Assembly: GCA_917880885.1 (NCBI GenBank)
Contig: OU862913.1
Coordinates: forward strand, 39,341,460 to 39,405,459
Direction of reading: 5' to 3'
Length of the DNA stretch: 64,000 nt
DNA from: Limnephilus marmoratus
Taxonomy: Eukaryota; Arthropoda; Insecta; Trichoptera; Limnephilidae
In this document: positions 33,251 to 44,337 of the stretch, piece after piece
How the letters are laid out: the number at the start of each line of letters is the position of its first letter
How positions within the stretch are numbered: position 1 is the stretch's first letter
Translations under genes and position numbers: made by a program
Notes under the pieces: model-generated
Databases searched by the model: none
Told to the model about the DNA's origin: nothing
The model's input: only the letters and a program-made list of their open reading frames with translations

Positions 33251-34734
33251 GAGTGCGAGCGACTCCGGAACTGATTCATAACAATTTGCGGACTCGGAAC
33301 GAATCAAACGCATTCGGACTCGGAATCTTTGGATTCGTTCCGGCCGGAACGACACACTTCTACCTTGGAGCCGTTCACGGGAGAGCAGCGCGCATTTTGT
33401 GTTCGTGCATATTACATAAACAATTATTCCGTGACGATTTCGAGACGAATGTACCGTGCTGATTTCGGTTTACAAGACATTAATCAAGCACCAAGACCAA
33501 AATCTATTCGGAAATGGATCAAAATGTTTGAGACAACCGGCTCAACAATAAAAACAATTAATGAAGGCCGCCCGAAGTCAGCGAGGATACCAGAAGTTAT
33601 TCAGCGTGTTAGTGAATCAGTGAGGGAAAATCCACAACAAACTACTCGCAAGAGAAGCCAAGCCTTATCCATCAAGAGGACCACTTTACAAAGAATTTTA
33701 CGCCACGATTTACATCTAAAAGCTTATAAAATTTAGCTGACGCAAGAGTTCAAGCTGAATGATACCGATCTTCGACTTAATTTTGCCAATGTGATGCTGG
33801 AACATTTTGACAATTTTTACAACATAATGTTCAGCGATGAGGCCAATTTCCATATCAATGGCCATGTTAATAAACAAAATTGCTGGTATTGGTCTGAGAA
33901 TAGAAGAAGAAGAAGAAGAAAAAGACCCCCGACAGAAGCATCAACGTTCCTTGCATAGCCCGAAGGTCGTTGTGTGGGCTGCAATATCAGAGGGGTATCA
34001 TTGGCCAATATTTCTTTGAAAACGAAAGGAGAGTTGCTATGACAGTGAATTCTAAGAATTATTGTCAGATGATTCAGGAGTTCTTGGTCCCAGCTCTTCA
34101 AGATTTTCAAGGCCACAATTCCAGGAGCTGGTTTCAGCAGGACGGCGCCTCCTGACACACTGCTAAACTGTCCATGGACCGTTTGAAGAAGATGTTCCCC
34201 GGAAAACTCATTTCACGAGGAGGAGACATTGAGTGGCCCCCACGGAGCCCAGATCTCAGCCCGTGTGATTATTTTTGTGGGGATACTTGAAATCAAGAGT
34301 CTATAAAGACAATCCGACAACAATAAATCAGTTGAAACAAAACATTGTACGGGAAATCAACGCCATCCCACGGGCAACTTGTCAACGTGTTTTTTGAGAA
34401 TTTTCGAATCCGCCTTAGACAATGTCAACAGGCTGATGGAGCTCATTTGGACAATATAATTTTTAAAACTTAATGCCATTAAAATTTCCATTTATTGTAG
34501 TTTTTGAAAATATTAATAAAACATGTCTAAGTTCTATCATTATTAATTTATTGTTAATTGAAACTAGGTATACAGTTAAGGGCCACCCTGTATTAAGGAA
34601 AGATTCATTTCTCTATATAGCGCATACGTACAAACAAACCGACACTGTATAAATTCGTTTTGATATTTACACTAACTTATTATTAAGGGTATTTTTTAAG
34701 TTGATTTTGATTTTGGTTTTTAAGCTGATTTTAT

Positions 34735-35050
34735 TTGAAGGTCGCGTGGTCGAATCCCGACGCACGTGGGAAAATAAATTTTATTTGATGTATTGTGTTT
34801 TTTCACAATTAATTTATTTAAAATAATATAAAGAATATTTGTGGCATGTTTAAGAGTGGAAGATACTCTCAGTATCGCCCTGGTGTAAGACTACCATTTA
34901 AAATATTGAAACCTTGCTTGAAATGGCTTTATCCGTATTTAGTGGCTAGATCTGAATAATCAGGTACAGCCCCTCCTTCCTCTTCCCCATCTCCTTCCCC
35001 TCCCACTCCCTTCAGTCTCTCAACATACCACAATTGGGGTTAAAAAACTA
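34735..35050 (+). mobile_element. SINE-1 copy
   Basis: B box GGTCGAATCCC at 34748, then AAATTTTATTTGAT, GGAAGATACTCTCAGTATCG (34858) and CTCCTTCCCCTCC. Only the 3' half of the tRNA-like head is present. Confidence 0.75.
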
Positions 35051-36870
35051 TATCCAGTTTTAATTCAACTGTTTTGCATTCTGGTTGTCTGTAATGTTAT
35101 TTGGCTGTCTGTTTGATCTTTCTTATTCGCCTGAATAAAGTTTTGAGAATTGAGATGTCTTTGAGACAGTGATTCTTCTGTAGTCAAAAAGTATAATTCC
35201 TAATTTGAAATTTAAAAAAGAAAATGAAGTAAGTATCTTCTTACACATCTTTTCAGAGGAAATTACGGTTTTGATTTATTAAATAAGGGAAATTTAGAAA
35301 CATGCTTTTATGTACGTGATTTCTACCAGGGCATTACTAATTATAAAAGGCCACTTGCATCACATTTTAAAAAAAAATTCCGGTTTAGGCAAATATTCTG
35401 TATTTTTTTTAATCGTATTTTCGAAACCCTAGGGATTTTTTGAAAATTCAATCCGAAAAATCCGACCATTTTTTATAAACCGGAAAGACGGGACATAATT
35501 TTATAGGTGTGAAAAAACGATAATTACATAGCCGAAAATCATTTTAAAAAAAAAAACGTTTTCCACACGAATGGCACAGGAGAATAACGAAATTTATTGA
35601 TCATAAATCATTATAATATAATAATAATAATAAGCCTATTAATAAAACACGTACCGACATCATCTTCACGTTCTGAAGAGAACCCCGTACATCATTAAAT
35701 GTACGGGGTTCTCTTCAGAACATCTGTCAAAAAGTGAAACCAAATGATAAGTTCGCAGAGAACAAACAATAAATCTAGTGAACGAATAAAAAAAATTCGC
35801 CTGAAATCAAAGTGATGACGTATAAAAAAAAATCAGTGTGGAATTTTACAAAATTAATAGGAACATTTTCAGAGATGGGACATTTTCATGTAGTGACGTC
35901 TCGAGCCCAAATAATGGATTTATTTATTTAAAAAAAAAAAAAACTGTACATTTCTAAACAATTTTACCAACATTTTCTTAATCTTAGTAAAAAGATCTAT
36001 CCACATGATTTTTTCTAAGTCGTTATGAAATCCATGCAAGTGGCCTATTATTAATTTATTTGTTTAACTGTTTGTTAAGTAACTCGAACAAATCGCATTA
36101 ATTTGTTGGTATTTTACTTGGCACAGTTTTATATCTATGACCTCTCTGATCTCTGGGCCCGAGATAAGGAGCTTACATATAGTCACATTGAAATAAAGCA
36201 CAATCAAATATTTTAATTTCGATAAACAGGAAAAATAATATATCAATTCCGTTGCAGCTTTCTTTATCTGCAATGTATCGAGCACAAGTTAGTGGGAAAA
36301 ATCAACGCCATGTTTTGTTATGACTGATTACGATATTACTCGTAGTAAACGAGGATAATTAAATTATACCAAATAATCTTATGCTCCAGACTCTAGAGCT
36401 GTAAATAAATAATTGTGTAAAAAAAAAAATTATGAAGTGTTTGCACTCTTTTCTGATATGCGGTCAAAAAAAATCTGAAAAGTCGTAAGAAAAACGAACG
36501 AATCTTTTAATATGAATACTTACACACAAAATTTCAGTTGTTGGAGCATGGATAACACAAATCTACAAAAAAATAAAAATTGAGAGCTGTTTTGGCTTTT
36601 TTGCGTAATTCTTATGTTTTTGGGTGTGCTGAATCCGAAAATGACTTTCATTTTGTCACAGAACGTCACGTTTTCTGACAATGTGGGTATCTATGTAAAA
36701 CAAGTTATCATCTCAAAATAAAAGATAAAAGACTAAATTTTTTTTTTTATTTGTAATTGCATAACAAAACTTATTTTTTCATCTAAAATACATTGATTAG
36801 TAAGCACTAAATACATTTCTTTTTCCCAGTGAAACTTCTTTTGGTACATTTTCGCTTGTAGGAAGCATTT
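35051..36870. other. AT-rich intergenic sequence with one perfect hairpin
   Basis: Apart from the hairpin at 35670-35721, nothing is recognised. A 73-codon open frame on minus at 36285-36064 has no supporting features. Confidence 0.4.
35670..35721. repeat. Perfect 23-bp-stem hairpin
   Basis: Arms 35670-35692 and 35699-35721 are exact inverted repeats (ending ACCCCGTACAT / ATGTACGGGGT) with a 6-nt loop CATTAA. The stem contains no mismatch. Confidence 0.9.
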
Positions 36871-36874
36871 GACG

Positions 36875-37291
36875 GCCGGCGCGGGCGTAGTGCAGAGGTA
36901 AGGCGCTTGACTAGCATTCCGAAGGTCGCGGGATCGAATCCCGGCGTGGCAAATAAATTTTATTTGATTAATTTGTGTTATTTCACAATTTATTCATATA
37001 AAATAATATATAGCATATTTGCGGCACGTTTCAGAGTGGAAGATATTCTCAGTATCGCCTTGGTGTAAGACCACCATTCAGAATTGAAACGTTGCTTGAA
37101 ATGGCTTCTGCCGTGTTTGGTGACCAGATCTGAATAGCCAGGTACTTCCCCACCTTCCTCTTCCCTATTTCATTCCCCTCCCCACTACCTTCAGCCTCAC
37201 AACATACCCCAATTGGGGATGCCATAGTACCACTGCCTCCAGACGGTAGCAGTTGGGACTCTTGTGCGGAATTCATGTAAAAAAAAAAAAA
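36875..37291 (+). mobile_element. SINE-1, full-length copy
   Basis: The tRNA-like head carries A box TAGTGCAGAGG (about 36889) and B box GATCGAATCCC (about 36932). The body with GATATTCTCAGTATCGCC and a pyrimidine-rich part follows. The end GTGCGGAATTCATGTAAAA leads into poly(A), resembling the Jockey-like LINE end GTGTGGAGTTAATGTAAAA. It is about 415 bp and inserted into a decayed gene fragment. Confidence 0.85.
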
Positions 37292-37560
37292 TCTGGAAGG
37301 CCTCTCTGACGCGTCCAACAGTAGTCTGCAATCATTGAGATGCTCCATCTTCCCTGGTATCTTTTTTCCATCTTCTTAATATCTTGGTGAAATCGTTCGT
37401 TTCGCTCTTCACTCACATATTCTAAATTTTCTGAAAAGTAATTGAGGTGGGAATGAAGAAAATGTTCTTTTAAACTCATTAGGCAACCTAAGCCTTGAAA
37501 TGCTTTTAACGATTTGTTTGTAGTTAGGGTATTTGTTATTGCCTAAAAATTCAGGTTAAG
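37292..37560 (-). pseudogene. Fragment of a widespread uncharacterised arthropod repeat protein
   Basis: The minus strand reads EHFLHSHLNYFSENLEYVSE, then RNERFHQDIKKMEKRYQGRW and ISMIADYCWTRQR. I recognise this as a conserved uncharacterised family, HFLHSHLD..ERFHQDI..MEKRYQG..ADYCW, present in many copies in arthropod genomes and probably TE-borne. An upstream part (EFLGNNKYPNYKQIVK) is in another frame. The SINE-1 poly(A) cuts it after the DYCW motif. Confidence 0.7.
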
Positions 37561-38478
37561 TCTCCCAGATCCCTATTTCCACTCCCCCCCCTCCCTCGAA
37601 CCCCCTACCCGAGTTGCGAGTATATACATTTCTGCGATTAATTTTTATTTAATTAATTAATTTTTCATAATTTCATGATGCCAGAGCTCACTATTGTATA
37701 CAGAAACCATCGCGGGCATGCACACATCAAATACCCAAAGTTTCATCGCAATCGGATGAATGGTTTAGCAATGAAATGTTTATTGCCAGAGCTCACTATT
37801 GTATATACTATCTATATCTGTACATATATGTATACCGTTTTGCAAAATAACCTGACGTTCTGGAATTTTTTGAGTATTTTACTAGTTTTCAGAACACCTA
37901 AATACATGGAAATCAGTTGAAAACATCCAGACAGCATTTTTGTTGTAGACCTGTGTAATGTGAACATTCCTATGTAATGCGCAACACCATTCAATTTCAA
38001 TTAAATTTTAGTTTTTGGAACTAATGAAAAGTACGTTTCATTAATTAATTTTTTTTTAACAAAAATGTGCAAATGTTTGATAAAGTTAATGTTTAAATGA
38101 AGAATAATTAATAATTATATAGCTATTTCATCCGTACACACATACAAAATAAGATGTATTTCATCAGTAGAATCCATCAAACACCTAATGGCGTTCTGTA
38201 GACAATATATAGCAGTTGATATCATCGCTATAAGTTTCTAGGGTGTGTTTTAAAATCTTGCAAACAGTATACAACTTCTCTTACTTTTTGATAGAACCTC
38301 TACATGTTTACAACTGGTAGTGACCCCTAAAACGCCATCAATAAAACTGTAAGAAAAACGGGGTAATTTTTTAGACATTTGGAAATATGAAAGGGCGCCT
38401 CATAGAATACACGATTTTTTTTTCATAAGTCTTTGAAGCTCGCCAATGTGCAGGTATTGTAAATGGACAGACAGTCTG
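37561..38478. other. Intergenic sequence with a short direct repeat
   Basis: CAGAGCTCACTATTGTATA occurs at 37682 and 37789. No gene is visible. Confidence 0.4.
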
Positions 38479-38481
38479 TAA

Positions 38482-39489
38482 TAGCCGGTTCACACGGTTC
38501 AACTTTAGTTGATCAACTCGACACTTGAAAGCATATTGACAGGTGTGAACCTTCGTTCAACAAAGTTGAACAAGTTTTTTGTTGACTAGCTAAAGTTGAT
38601 AGCCCGTCTACTTTTGACGTTCAAGTATGATCGCGCCATCTTGGTTACCATAGTTACTCGCGTGCACAACTAGACGTCAAACATTTATGTCCATATTCGT
38701 TAGACATTCCTAGTTCTACCGTCATGGAATCCGTTTCAACGAAAAAATATTTGAAATGGTCGGATAATTTGATGTTCAGATTTATGCATCCCTGTCTTTG
38801 GGATCAAAAGCAAGAAGTGTACACAAATAGAAATGCCCGTGATACTGCAATAAATAATATGTGTTTCATTTACACTACCTACCCAATATATTATGACAAT
38901 GACAAAAAAATAACGGTAAATATTCAGAGCATGCGTCACCATTAATACGCATAAATTAAAAGAAAAAAAACTTTGTACAAATCTAATAACAATAACTACC
39001 TAGGTATGTCAAAGTATGACGTTTGGCGTTGTTGTTTTTAGGTTATGGTAAAGCTAATTTTAACGAAATATGGATTATTTCCTCGCTTCTCCGGTTATTG
39101 TAGTTAGTAGTAATTATTATTAATTTAAACATCTCTGAAAAATTTTATCGCCAATTTTGGAAAGCAGCTCATCAAATTGTTTTTCTGTCATCCATATCCT
39201 TCGGAGTCTTCTAGTTCCATCTCTTTCAAAATTGTGTTGGATGCGCCTAATTCATGATCCTTTTTTTCGCCCAAATACGACGTTTTTTTATAATGCTTTT
39301 TCATAATCTCGAGCTCATCTCGCAAAACATCAGAAGTTAGAGAGACGCACGCACTGACAATTTCAGTTGACGCCATCTTGAATGTCAAATTCGGTTCTAC
39401 TTAAATTGAAACGTGTGAACATAATCTCGTTCAACTTTTTACGTTAAATAAAAGTGGATCAACAAAAATTGAAACGTCTGAACGCGCCC
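38482..39489. mobile_element. Harbinger-like non-autonomous element with a MADF remnant
   Basis: The left end GCCGGTTCACACGGTTCAAC and inverted right end GGGCGCGTTCAGACGTTTCAA are Harbinger-like. TAA adjoins both ends, though the left boundary is uncertain by two bases. At 38724 the plus strand reads FRFMHPCLWDQKQEVYTNRN, the start of a MADF (Myb/SANT-like) DNA-binding domain, which PIF/Harbinger elements carry. No DDE nuclease was found. Confidence 0.6.
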
Positions 39490-39686
39490 TAAGACGAAAT
39501 AAATATATGCATTTTATTTGAAAGCCCATCCTTTTTATAAACGGTGCTAGATTATTTGTTCGATACGAATGAATTTAACGCATCTTGCAAATGTCGTAAT
39601 TTTTCAAGTTAATAACATTAGTAACAAGAAAATATCTTCTTTTGAAAGGCATTATTTATTAATACTTTTAGCTTCACAAATCCTAA

Positions 39687-40366
39687 CTAACTAACTAACT
39701 AACCATCAAGCCGTTTCTCCGCGGGGGTAGGCAGATGGACCGCCAAACAACTCGATCTTGGCACACACTCCTTGTCTCGTTCACATTCATACATCGTCTC
39801 ATGCATGCTCTTCTATTATTCCGACTCTTCACATGGAACGACTCAACATCTGATTCACTTGGTCGTGCCATGTCTTCCTCGGGTGTCCCCGACTTCTTCT
39901 ACCATTCACATTTGCGTCATATATTCTCCTTGCACTTACTACTTTCCTCGTTCATTCGCTCTACATGCCCAAACCATCTGAGCGTCCTTTTCTTAATCTT
40001 ACTCATTACGCTTACATCAGCTTTGCATTCTTCGCGGATCTCCACATTTCTCACACGATCGTACATGGTTTTACCACAAATACCCCTCAGAGATCTCATT
40101 TCTACAGCATTCAGTCTACTTTCATCCTTCCTCTGCCAGTTCCATGCCTCACTGCCATACATCAGGGTAGGTACCAGCACTCCATTATGGACGGCTAACT
40201 TCGCTTCTTTGGACAGTTTTTTGTTGGCGCCAATGGCGTTCAGTCCCCCATTAATAGAGTTGCCTGCGTTTACCCTTCTTTCGATATCTCTGTCAGCCCT
40301 CCCATCTATCGTAAACATACTTCCCAAGTACACAAACTCATCCACCTGCTCCAAATACTCTTTCTT
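39687..40366 (-). mobile_element. RT-A LINE fragment, longest copy
   Basis: From 40354 the minus strand reads FVYLGSMFTIDGRADRDIE, NAIGANKKLSKEAKLAVHN, PTLMYGSEAWNWQRKDESR, then MSKIKKRTLRWFGHVERMNE. The C-terminal part is frameshifted. The 3' end is (TTAG)n at 39687-39703. It lacks the catalytic RT core. Confidence 0.88.
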
Positions 40367-40383
40367 TTTTTTTTTTTTAAAAG

Positions 40384-40565
40384 AAAGACAAACATTCCCG
40401 GGTTACGAATAACCCAACAATGTTTGAAAATCTCCTACTACCACCACAGAAAGCCGAAAATGTTGCTTGTGTTGTGATGGAGGACTTGGCCAGCCGAGGA
40501 ATCGAACACGCGACGCTCGGGTGGGACCCAAGTGCTATGCCCACTCAACCACTGACCTCATCATT
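40384..40565 (-). mobile_element. SINE-2 copy with intact A and B boxes
   Basis: On the minus strand GGTCAGTGGTTGAGTGGGC (A-box region) and GTGTTCGATTCC (B box) head a body ending in AATGTTTGTCTTTC. Its middle matches 3680-3790. It is inserted next to the RT-A fragment. Confidence 0.75.
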
Positions 40566-40671
40566 CACAACTATGTTGCACATTGTTTTCATACTCTCTC
40601 TTTCAAATACCATGACTTTTCCCACAATTATAATATTCCATGAATTATAACGATCCTGCTCTAGTACGTAT

Positions 40672-41205
40672 GTTTTTTTTTACATTAACTCTACACAGGA
40701 GGCCCCGAGGAAAATAATTTCCCTCAGGGCCTATGTCATCTGAGATGCGGTGTGGAGGGTCTTTTTGAGGAGAGGAAGGAATGAACATTGGTCTTGAAGA
40801 GACCCATGTTGTAAGAAGGAGGAAACACAGAGGCCGGCAAATCATTCCACAGCCGAGCTGTTGAACACAAGAACGAGTCGAAGAAATGACCCGTTCTCAT
40901 GTGACAAATGTCAACCGTGTACAAATGTTGGGCACGCGTTTGGCGTGTTTCCCGACTATGCGCCGGTGCCGAAGGGATCAATGATGCTAGTTCCTCGGAG
41001 CATCTTCCATCGTAATACCGGTAGAACAAGGATAGCATTCCCACCCGACGCCTGTGCTCTAAAGGTTGCAATCCGTCTGTTAAGATGGGAGAATCTATTA
41101 AACGGACCGCCCGTTTCTGCACAGAGTCGAGGGTATTTTTCAGGTATTTTGAAGCTCCAGACCAGAGATGGCTGCCAAATTCAACCGTGGGGCGTACTTG
41201 TATGT
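40672..41205 (-). mobile_element. Jockey-like LINE, 3' copy nearly identical to 48700-49235
   Basis: The minus strand reads VRPTVEFGSHLWSGASKYLK, VGMLSLFYRYYDGRCSEELA and LWNDLPASVFPPSYNMGLFK with an intact frame to the stop, then the tail with its hairpin. Few residues differ from the copy at 48718-49179, so both inserted recently. It is 5' truncated. Confidence 0.92.
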
Positions 41206-41439
41206 ACATATTATAATTGACGGATGTAATAGGTAGTAATCCAGAAAGGTCAAATAAATGTATATTCAATTGACAACAACAGTCGCCGGAAGATGATAGT
41301 AAAATTATTGTAAAAAACAAAATTAAGCAACATTCAGGAGTTTCAAGAGCTGATGTCCTTGAAAAAGAACCATCTCGATCACGTCAGCTTTTAATAAAAA
41401 AAAAACCGCATCATAATCGGTCCATTCGTTTAGGAGCTA

Positions 41440-41560
41440 CGATGCCACAGACATACAGTCATACAGACACACAGACACACACACATACAGACATACAGAC
41501 ACACAGACACACATACACGCAGACACACATACACACAGATACACAGACGGCGGTCAAACT
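41440..41560 (+). repeat. (CACACAGACACATA)n-type microsatellite
   Basis: Mixed CACAGA/CATACA/CAGACA units over about 110 bp follow GGTCCATTCGTTTAGGAGCT, a phrase commonly seen at insect retroelement 3' ends. Confidence 0.85.
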
Positions 41561-41644
41561 TATATCACTGCTCAACGTGTCGGGGGTTAATGACAAATAT
41601 ATGAACATAATTTTTAAATTTATATTTTCGTATGTTCAACAGTA

Positions 41645-41880
41645 AAAAACACACTTCAATCAGTATCACCTTGGTGAAAGAACGCCATTCAAAATCGAAA
41701 TGTTTTTTTTTTTAATTGCTTCGGTGACCAGATTCAAATAGCCAGGTAATTCCCCAACCTCTGCCCCATCACCTCCCCCTCCCCACTACCTTCAGCCTCA
41801 TAAAATACCCTAATTAGAGGTAGCATAGTCTCACTGGGTCCAGACGGTCGGATGCAGTTGCGCAGTATTCACATAAACAA
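41645..41880 (+). mobile_element. SINE-1 copy, headless
   Basis: TCAATCAGTATCACCTTGGTG to TCCAGACGGTCG match the body of the copy at 36875-37291. The 3' end is followed by a 15-bp stem hairpin (about 41881-41938) instead of poly(A). Confidence 0.7.
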
Positions 41881-42025
41881 TTATTATTCTTTGGTCATAG
41901 AGCAATGCACGCCACTGCTCTATGACCAAATAATAACAATAATCAAAATTCACGCGGTAATGGGCTTTTACATTCTATGTTATATGTTACAAGTTGTTTG
42001 TGTCACTGTTATTGGAAATGCTTAA

Positions 42026-42700
42026 GAGCGTTTAACCAGCCAGCGGACGAAAATCCACATTTCGTCGAAAGTTGTTCTTACGATCGTGCAGGGCGGTTAC
42101 AATGAGAAAGATTAATTATTCTCCGTACCAGCTTTTTTAAATTATAACTCAATATCGAATTTATTTCAATCCAAATTAGCTTTAATTTATACCTTCATCC
42201 AAAAATGCTGAAAAGCGTGATGATAAAACTATTAAAATAATGTACTTTTTGTAATTATTTTTTGATTTTAAGTATTTATCATTTTTCAATAATGTCTAAA
42301 TTTAATAAGAATGATAAAAAATCTGAAATATATTAGTTTGTAAGTGCGCAAATAAATACATAAATGGACCAATTTTCGTCAAGAAACACATGTACGTACA
42401 TATTTTTTAATGATTTTATTGAAACTAAAATTAAAATTCTAAAACATGCGTTTGCTAGATAATGTATTGATTTATTTTACTGCATGATTATATTATTTGA
42501 AATCGGTGTGGTATAATACAAAATCTTTTTTGAAAATTTAACAAATCTGCCAACGACCTATGGAATAACCTTATTATAGTAAATGCTAGATAAAAGAACA
42601 GTCTTTGAAATCCATTTATGATTTTTTGTGGAAAAGAGTCAATACGTCTAAAATCTGATTTGAAAATGACATATTTCTGGTTTTCTCTGGTAATGTCCTC
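42026..42700 (-). mobile_element. TTAA-flanked MITE, copy 2
   Basis: TTAA at 42022-42025 and 42701-42704. The inner ends GAGCGTTTAACCAG and CTGGTAATGTCCTC, and the whole body, match 6248-6960 in reverse complement. Confidence 0.85.
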
Positions 42701-43197
42701 TTAACAAATAAAACAATAAAAAAAAATAATAAAATGAAAAAATTTAACAACAAAAGCATAAATTAAAATATGTACATTAGTAAAAATGTGACAGAGAATA
42801 AGAATACGATTCTAAAATATAAAATAGATGAAAAGATATTCAATATAACAAAAATAGAAGAAAGTATTTACTTGAAAAAGAAGATAACACTAATAATCTA
42901 AACGAAAATATGAAAGAGAACCTGACACATAAAAATATAATTGTCGCAACTAGTACTCGAACACAGAACATCTCGTCTCTGTTCTCTTTCATCTTCGTTT
43001 AGTTTATTAATGTTATCTTCTTCTTCAATGATATATTACATTGATGGGAATAACCCTCAAAAGTTATAAAAAGAGAGTTGTTCTTATAAAATATTGAAAG
43101 TATTCGTACGTCTATTTGTATTGTGTCTAGAAAAATAAAAGTATTGGAATATACAACATTTAGAAAGATTATTTCTCAACGTTTATAATATTATAAA

Positions 43198-44165
43198 CGG
43201 TGTCCGGAAACTAGCGGCACAATCAGGAACTGGAGAGTCTCAGCATTTTATCATACATGGTGTCCGGAAACTAGTGAAAAAGCAAGAAGTGGAGAGTCTC
43301 AGCATATTATTATTATACATACTAACTCACTAACTAACCATCACGCCGTTTCCCCACAGGGGTAGGCAGAGAAGACGGACCGCCAAACATCCCGGTCTTG
43401 CACACATTCCTTGCCTCGTTTACATTCATACAACGTCTCATACATTCTCTTCAATTATTCTGACTCTTGACATGGCCCGACTCAAGTACCTGATTCACTT
43501 GGTGGTGCCATGTCTTTCTTGGGCGTTCTTGACTTCTTCTACCATACATATTATTATACACGGTGTCCGAAAACTAGTGACATAAGTAATAACTGGAGAG
43601 TCTTATCTTATTATTATACATGGTGTCCTAAAACAAGTGGAAAAATCAGGAATTGTAGAGTCTCAGCAGATTATAACACATGGTGTCCAGAAACTAGTGG
43701 CACAAGCGTGAACTGGAGTCTCATCATATTATTCATATTATTATACACGGTGTCGGGAAACTGAAGCACAAGCGGTAATTGGAGAGTCTCATCATATTAT
43801 TATACACGGTGTCGGGAAACTGAGGCACAAGCAGGAATTGAAGGGTCTCAGTGTATTATTATAAATGGTGCCTGGAAACTAGCGGTAAAAGCATGAATTG
43901 GAGAGTCTTAGCATTTTATTACACATGGTGTCCGAAAACTAGTGGCACAAGTAAGAACTGGAGAGTCTCATGTTATTTTTATACATGGTGTCCGGAAACT
44001 GGTGGCACAAGGGGGAACCGGAATCTCATTATATTATTATTCACGGTGTCGAGAAACTAGTGGCACAATCAGGAACTGGAGAGTCTCAGCATATTATTAT
44101 ATATGGTGTCCGAAAACAAGTGACACAAGCGGGAAATGGAGTGTCTTATCACGTGTCGATTTGGT
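43198..44165 (+). repeat. 60-bp minisatellite expanded from a MITE-A terminus
   Basis: Twelve units containing TGTCCGGAAACTAG start near 43201, 43261, 43564, 43624, 43684, 43751, 43810, 43869, 43929, 43989, 44047 and 44107. Each continues with a GGCACAAG...GGAACTGGAGAGTCTCA-like part, as in the MITE-A left end at 10660-10690. After the last unit the MITE-A interior and right end follow to 44310. A 240-bp LINE piece interrupts the array. Confidence 0.9.
43322..43552 (-). mobile_element. RT-A LINE fragment inserted in the minisatellite
   Basis: Tail (CTAA)n-type at 43322 then CATCACGCCGTTTCC and TTGACATGGCCCGACTCAAG, matching 62431-62600. The insertion adds about 243 bp between two array units. 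Confidence 0.8.
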
Positions 44166-44315
44166 GTTATATCTTTTTAATTTGAGCTTTTCGAGAAATC
44201 CAGAACGAAGTTCCAATTTTTTTTGACAATTTAAAAAAAGTTTATCTTTAAAAATGCGTCAAAGTGTAGACTGTTCCATAAGTTATCTATTTGATATAGA
44301 ATTACCAGTTTCCAA
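44166..44315 (+). mobile_element. MITE-A interior and right end
   Basis: TTAATTTGAGCTTTTCGAG and GAACGAAGTTCCAATTTTTT match 10735-10790. TTGATATAGAATTACCAGTTTCC matches the right end at 10985-11005. It completes the MITE from which the array grew. Confidence 0.75.
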
Positions 44316-44337
44316 TTTTAAATTTTATTTGTTAACT

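Larger units (their letters stand above)
31848..33362. mobile_element. Non-autonomous hAT nested in the mariner
   Basis: Terminal TAGAAGTG and CACTTCTA are inverted. CCTTGGAG (31840-31847 and 33363-33370) is an exact 8-bp target duplication. The interior has a 107-bp tandem repeat, GC-rich repeats and an RT-A LINE fragment. No transposase frame was found. Confidence 0.92.
31824..34473 (+). pseudogene. Mariner DD41D transposase, broken
   Basis: The start ATG at 31824 is separated from the rest by a hAT insertion at 31847/31848. It resumes at 33371 with FTGEQRAFCVRAYY, an N-terminal DUF4817-like region, and a helix-turn-helix part (RKRSQALSIKRTTLQRILR). Catalytic residues visible are Asp in FSDEANFH, Asp in WFQQDGAS and Asp in PDLSPCDYF. 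I count 41 residues between the last two, the DD41D signature. A CAG-to-TAG nonsense change lies at 33735, a frameshift around an (AGA)n run at 33900-33925, and a TGA replaces Cys at 34153. It is inactive. Confidence 0.88.
31725..34591 (+). mobile_element. DD41D (rosa-type) mariner element, interrupted
   Basis: Left terminus CAGGGTGGACCTTAACTGT and right terminus ACAGTTAAGGGCCACCCTG are inverted with one mismatch and flanked by TA (31723-31724, 34592-34593). It lies just upstream of the CLIP gene promoter. A hAT element (31848-33362) splits it near its transposase start. Confidence 0.9.

Noticed and set aside
36885..36955. Possible tRNA gene with A and B boxes
   Set aside because: It lacks a complete cloverleaf, is fused to a SINE body with poly(A) and is repeated elsewhere in the window.
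38724..38945. Host MADF-domain gene
   Set aside because: Only the start of the domain is present, the frame ends early and Harbinger-like ends enclose it.
39735..40412. 225-codon frame on the plus strand
   Set aside because: Antisense shadow of the RT-A LINE copy; the same shadow appears at every RT-A fragment.
40420..40565. Possible tRNA gene on the minus strand
   Set aside because: The same head and body recur at 3645, so it is a SINE, and the anticodon arm cannot be folded convincingly.
41440..41560. CRISPR-like array of short repeats
   Set aside because: Simple microsatellite without unique spacers, in a eukaryotic context.
43510..44226. Overlapping open frames encoding a 20-residue repeat protein (WCPETSGTS...NWRV)
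   Set aside because: The 60-bp minisatellite unit is divisible by three, so open frames arise automatically in all phases. There is no start context or conserved partner.
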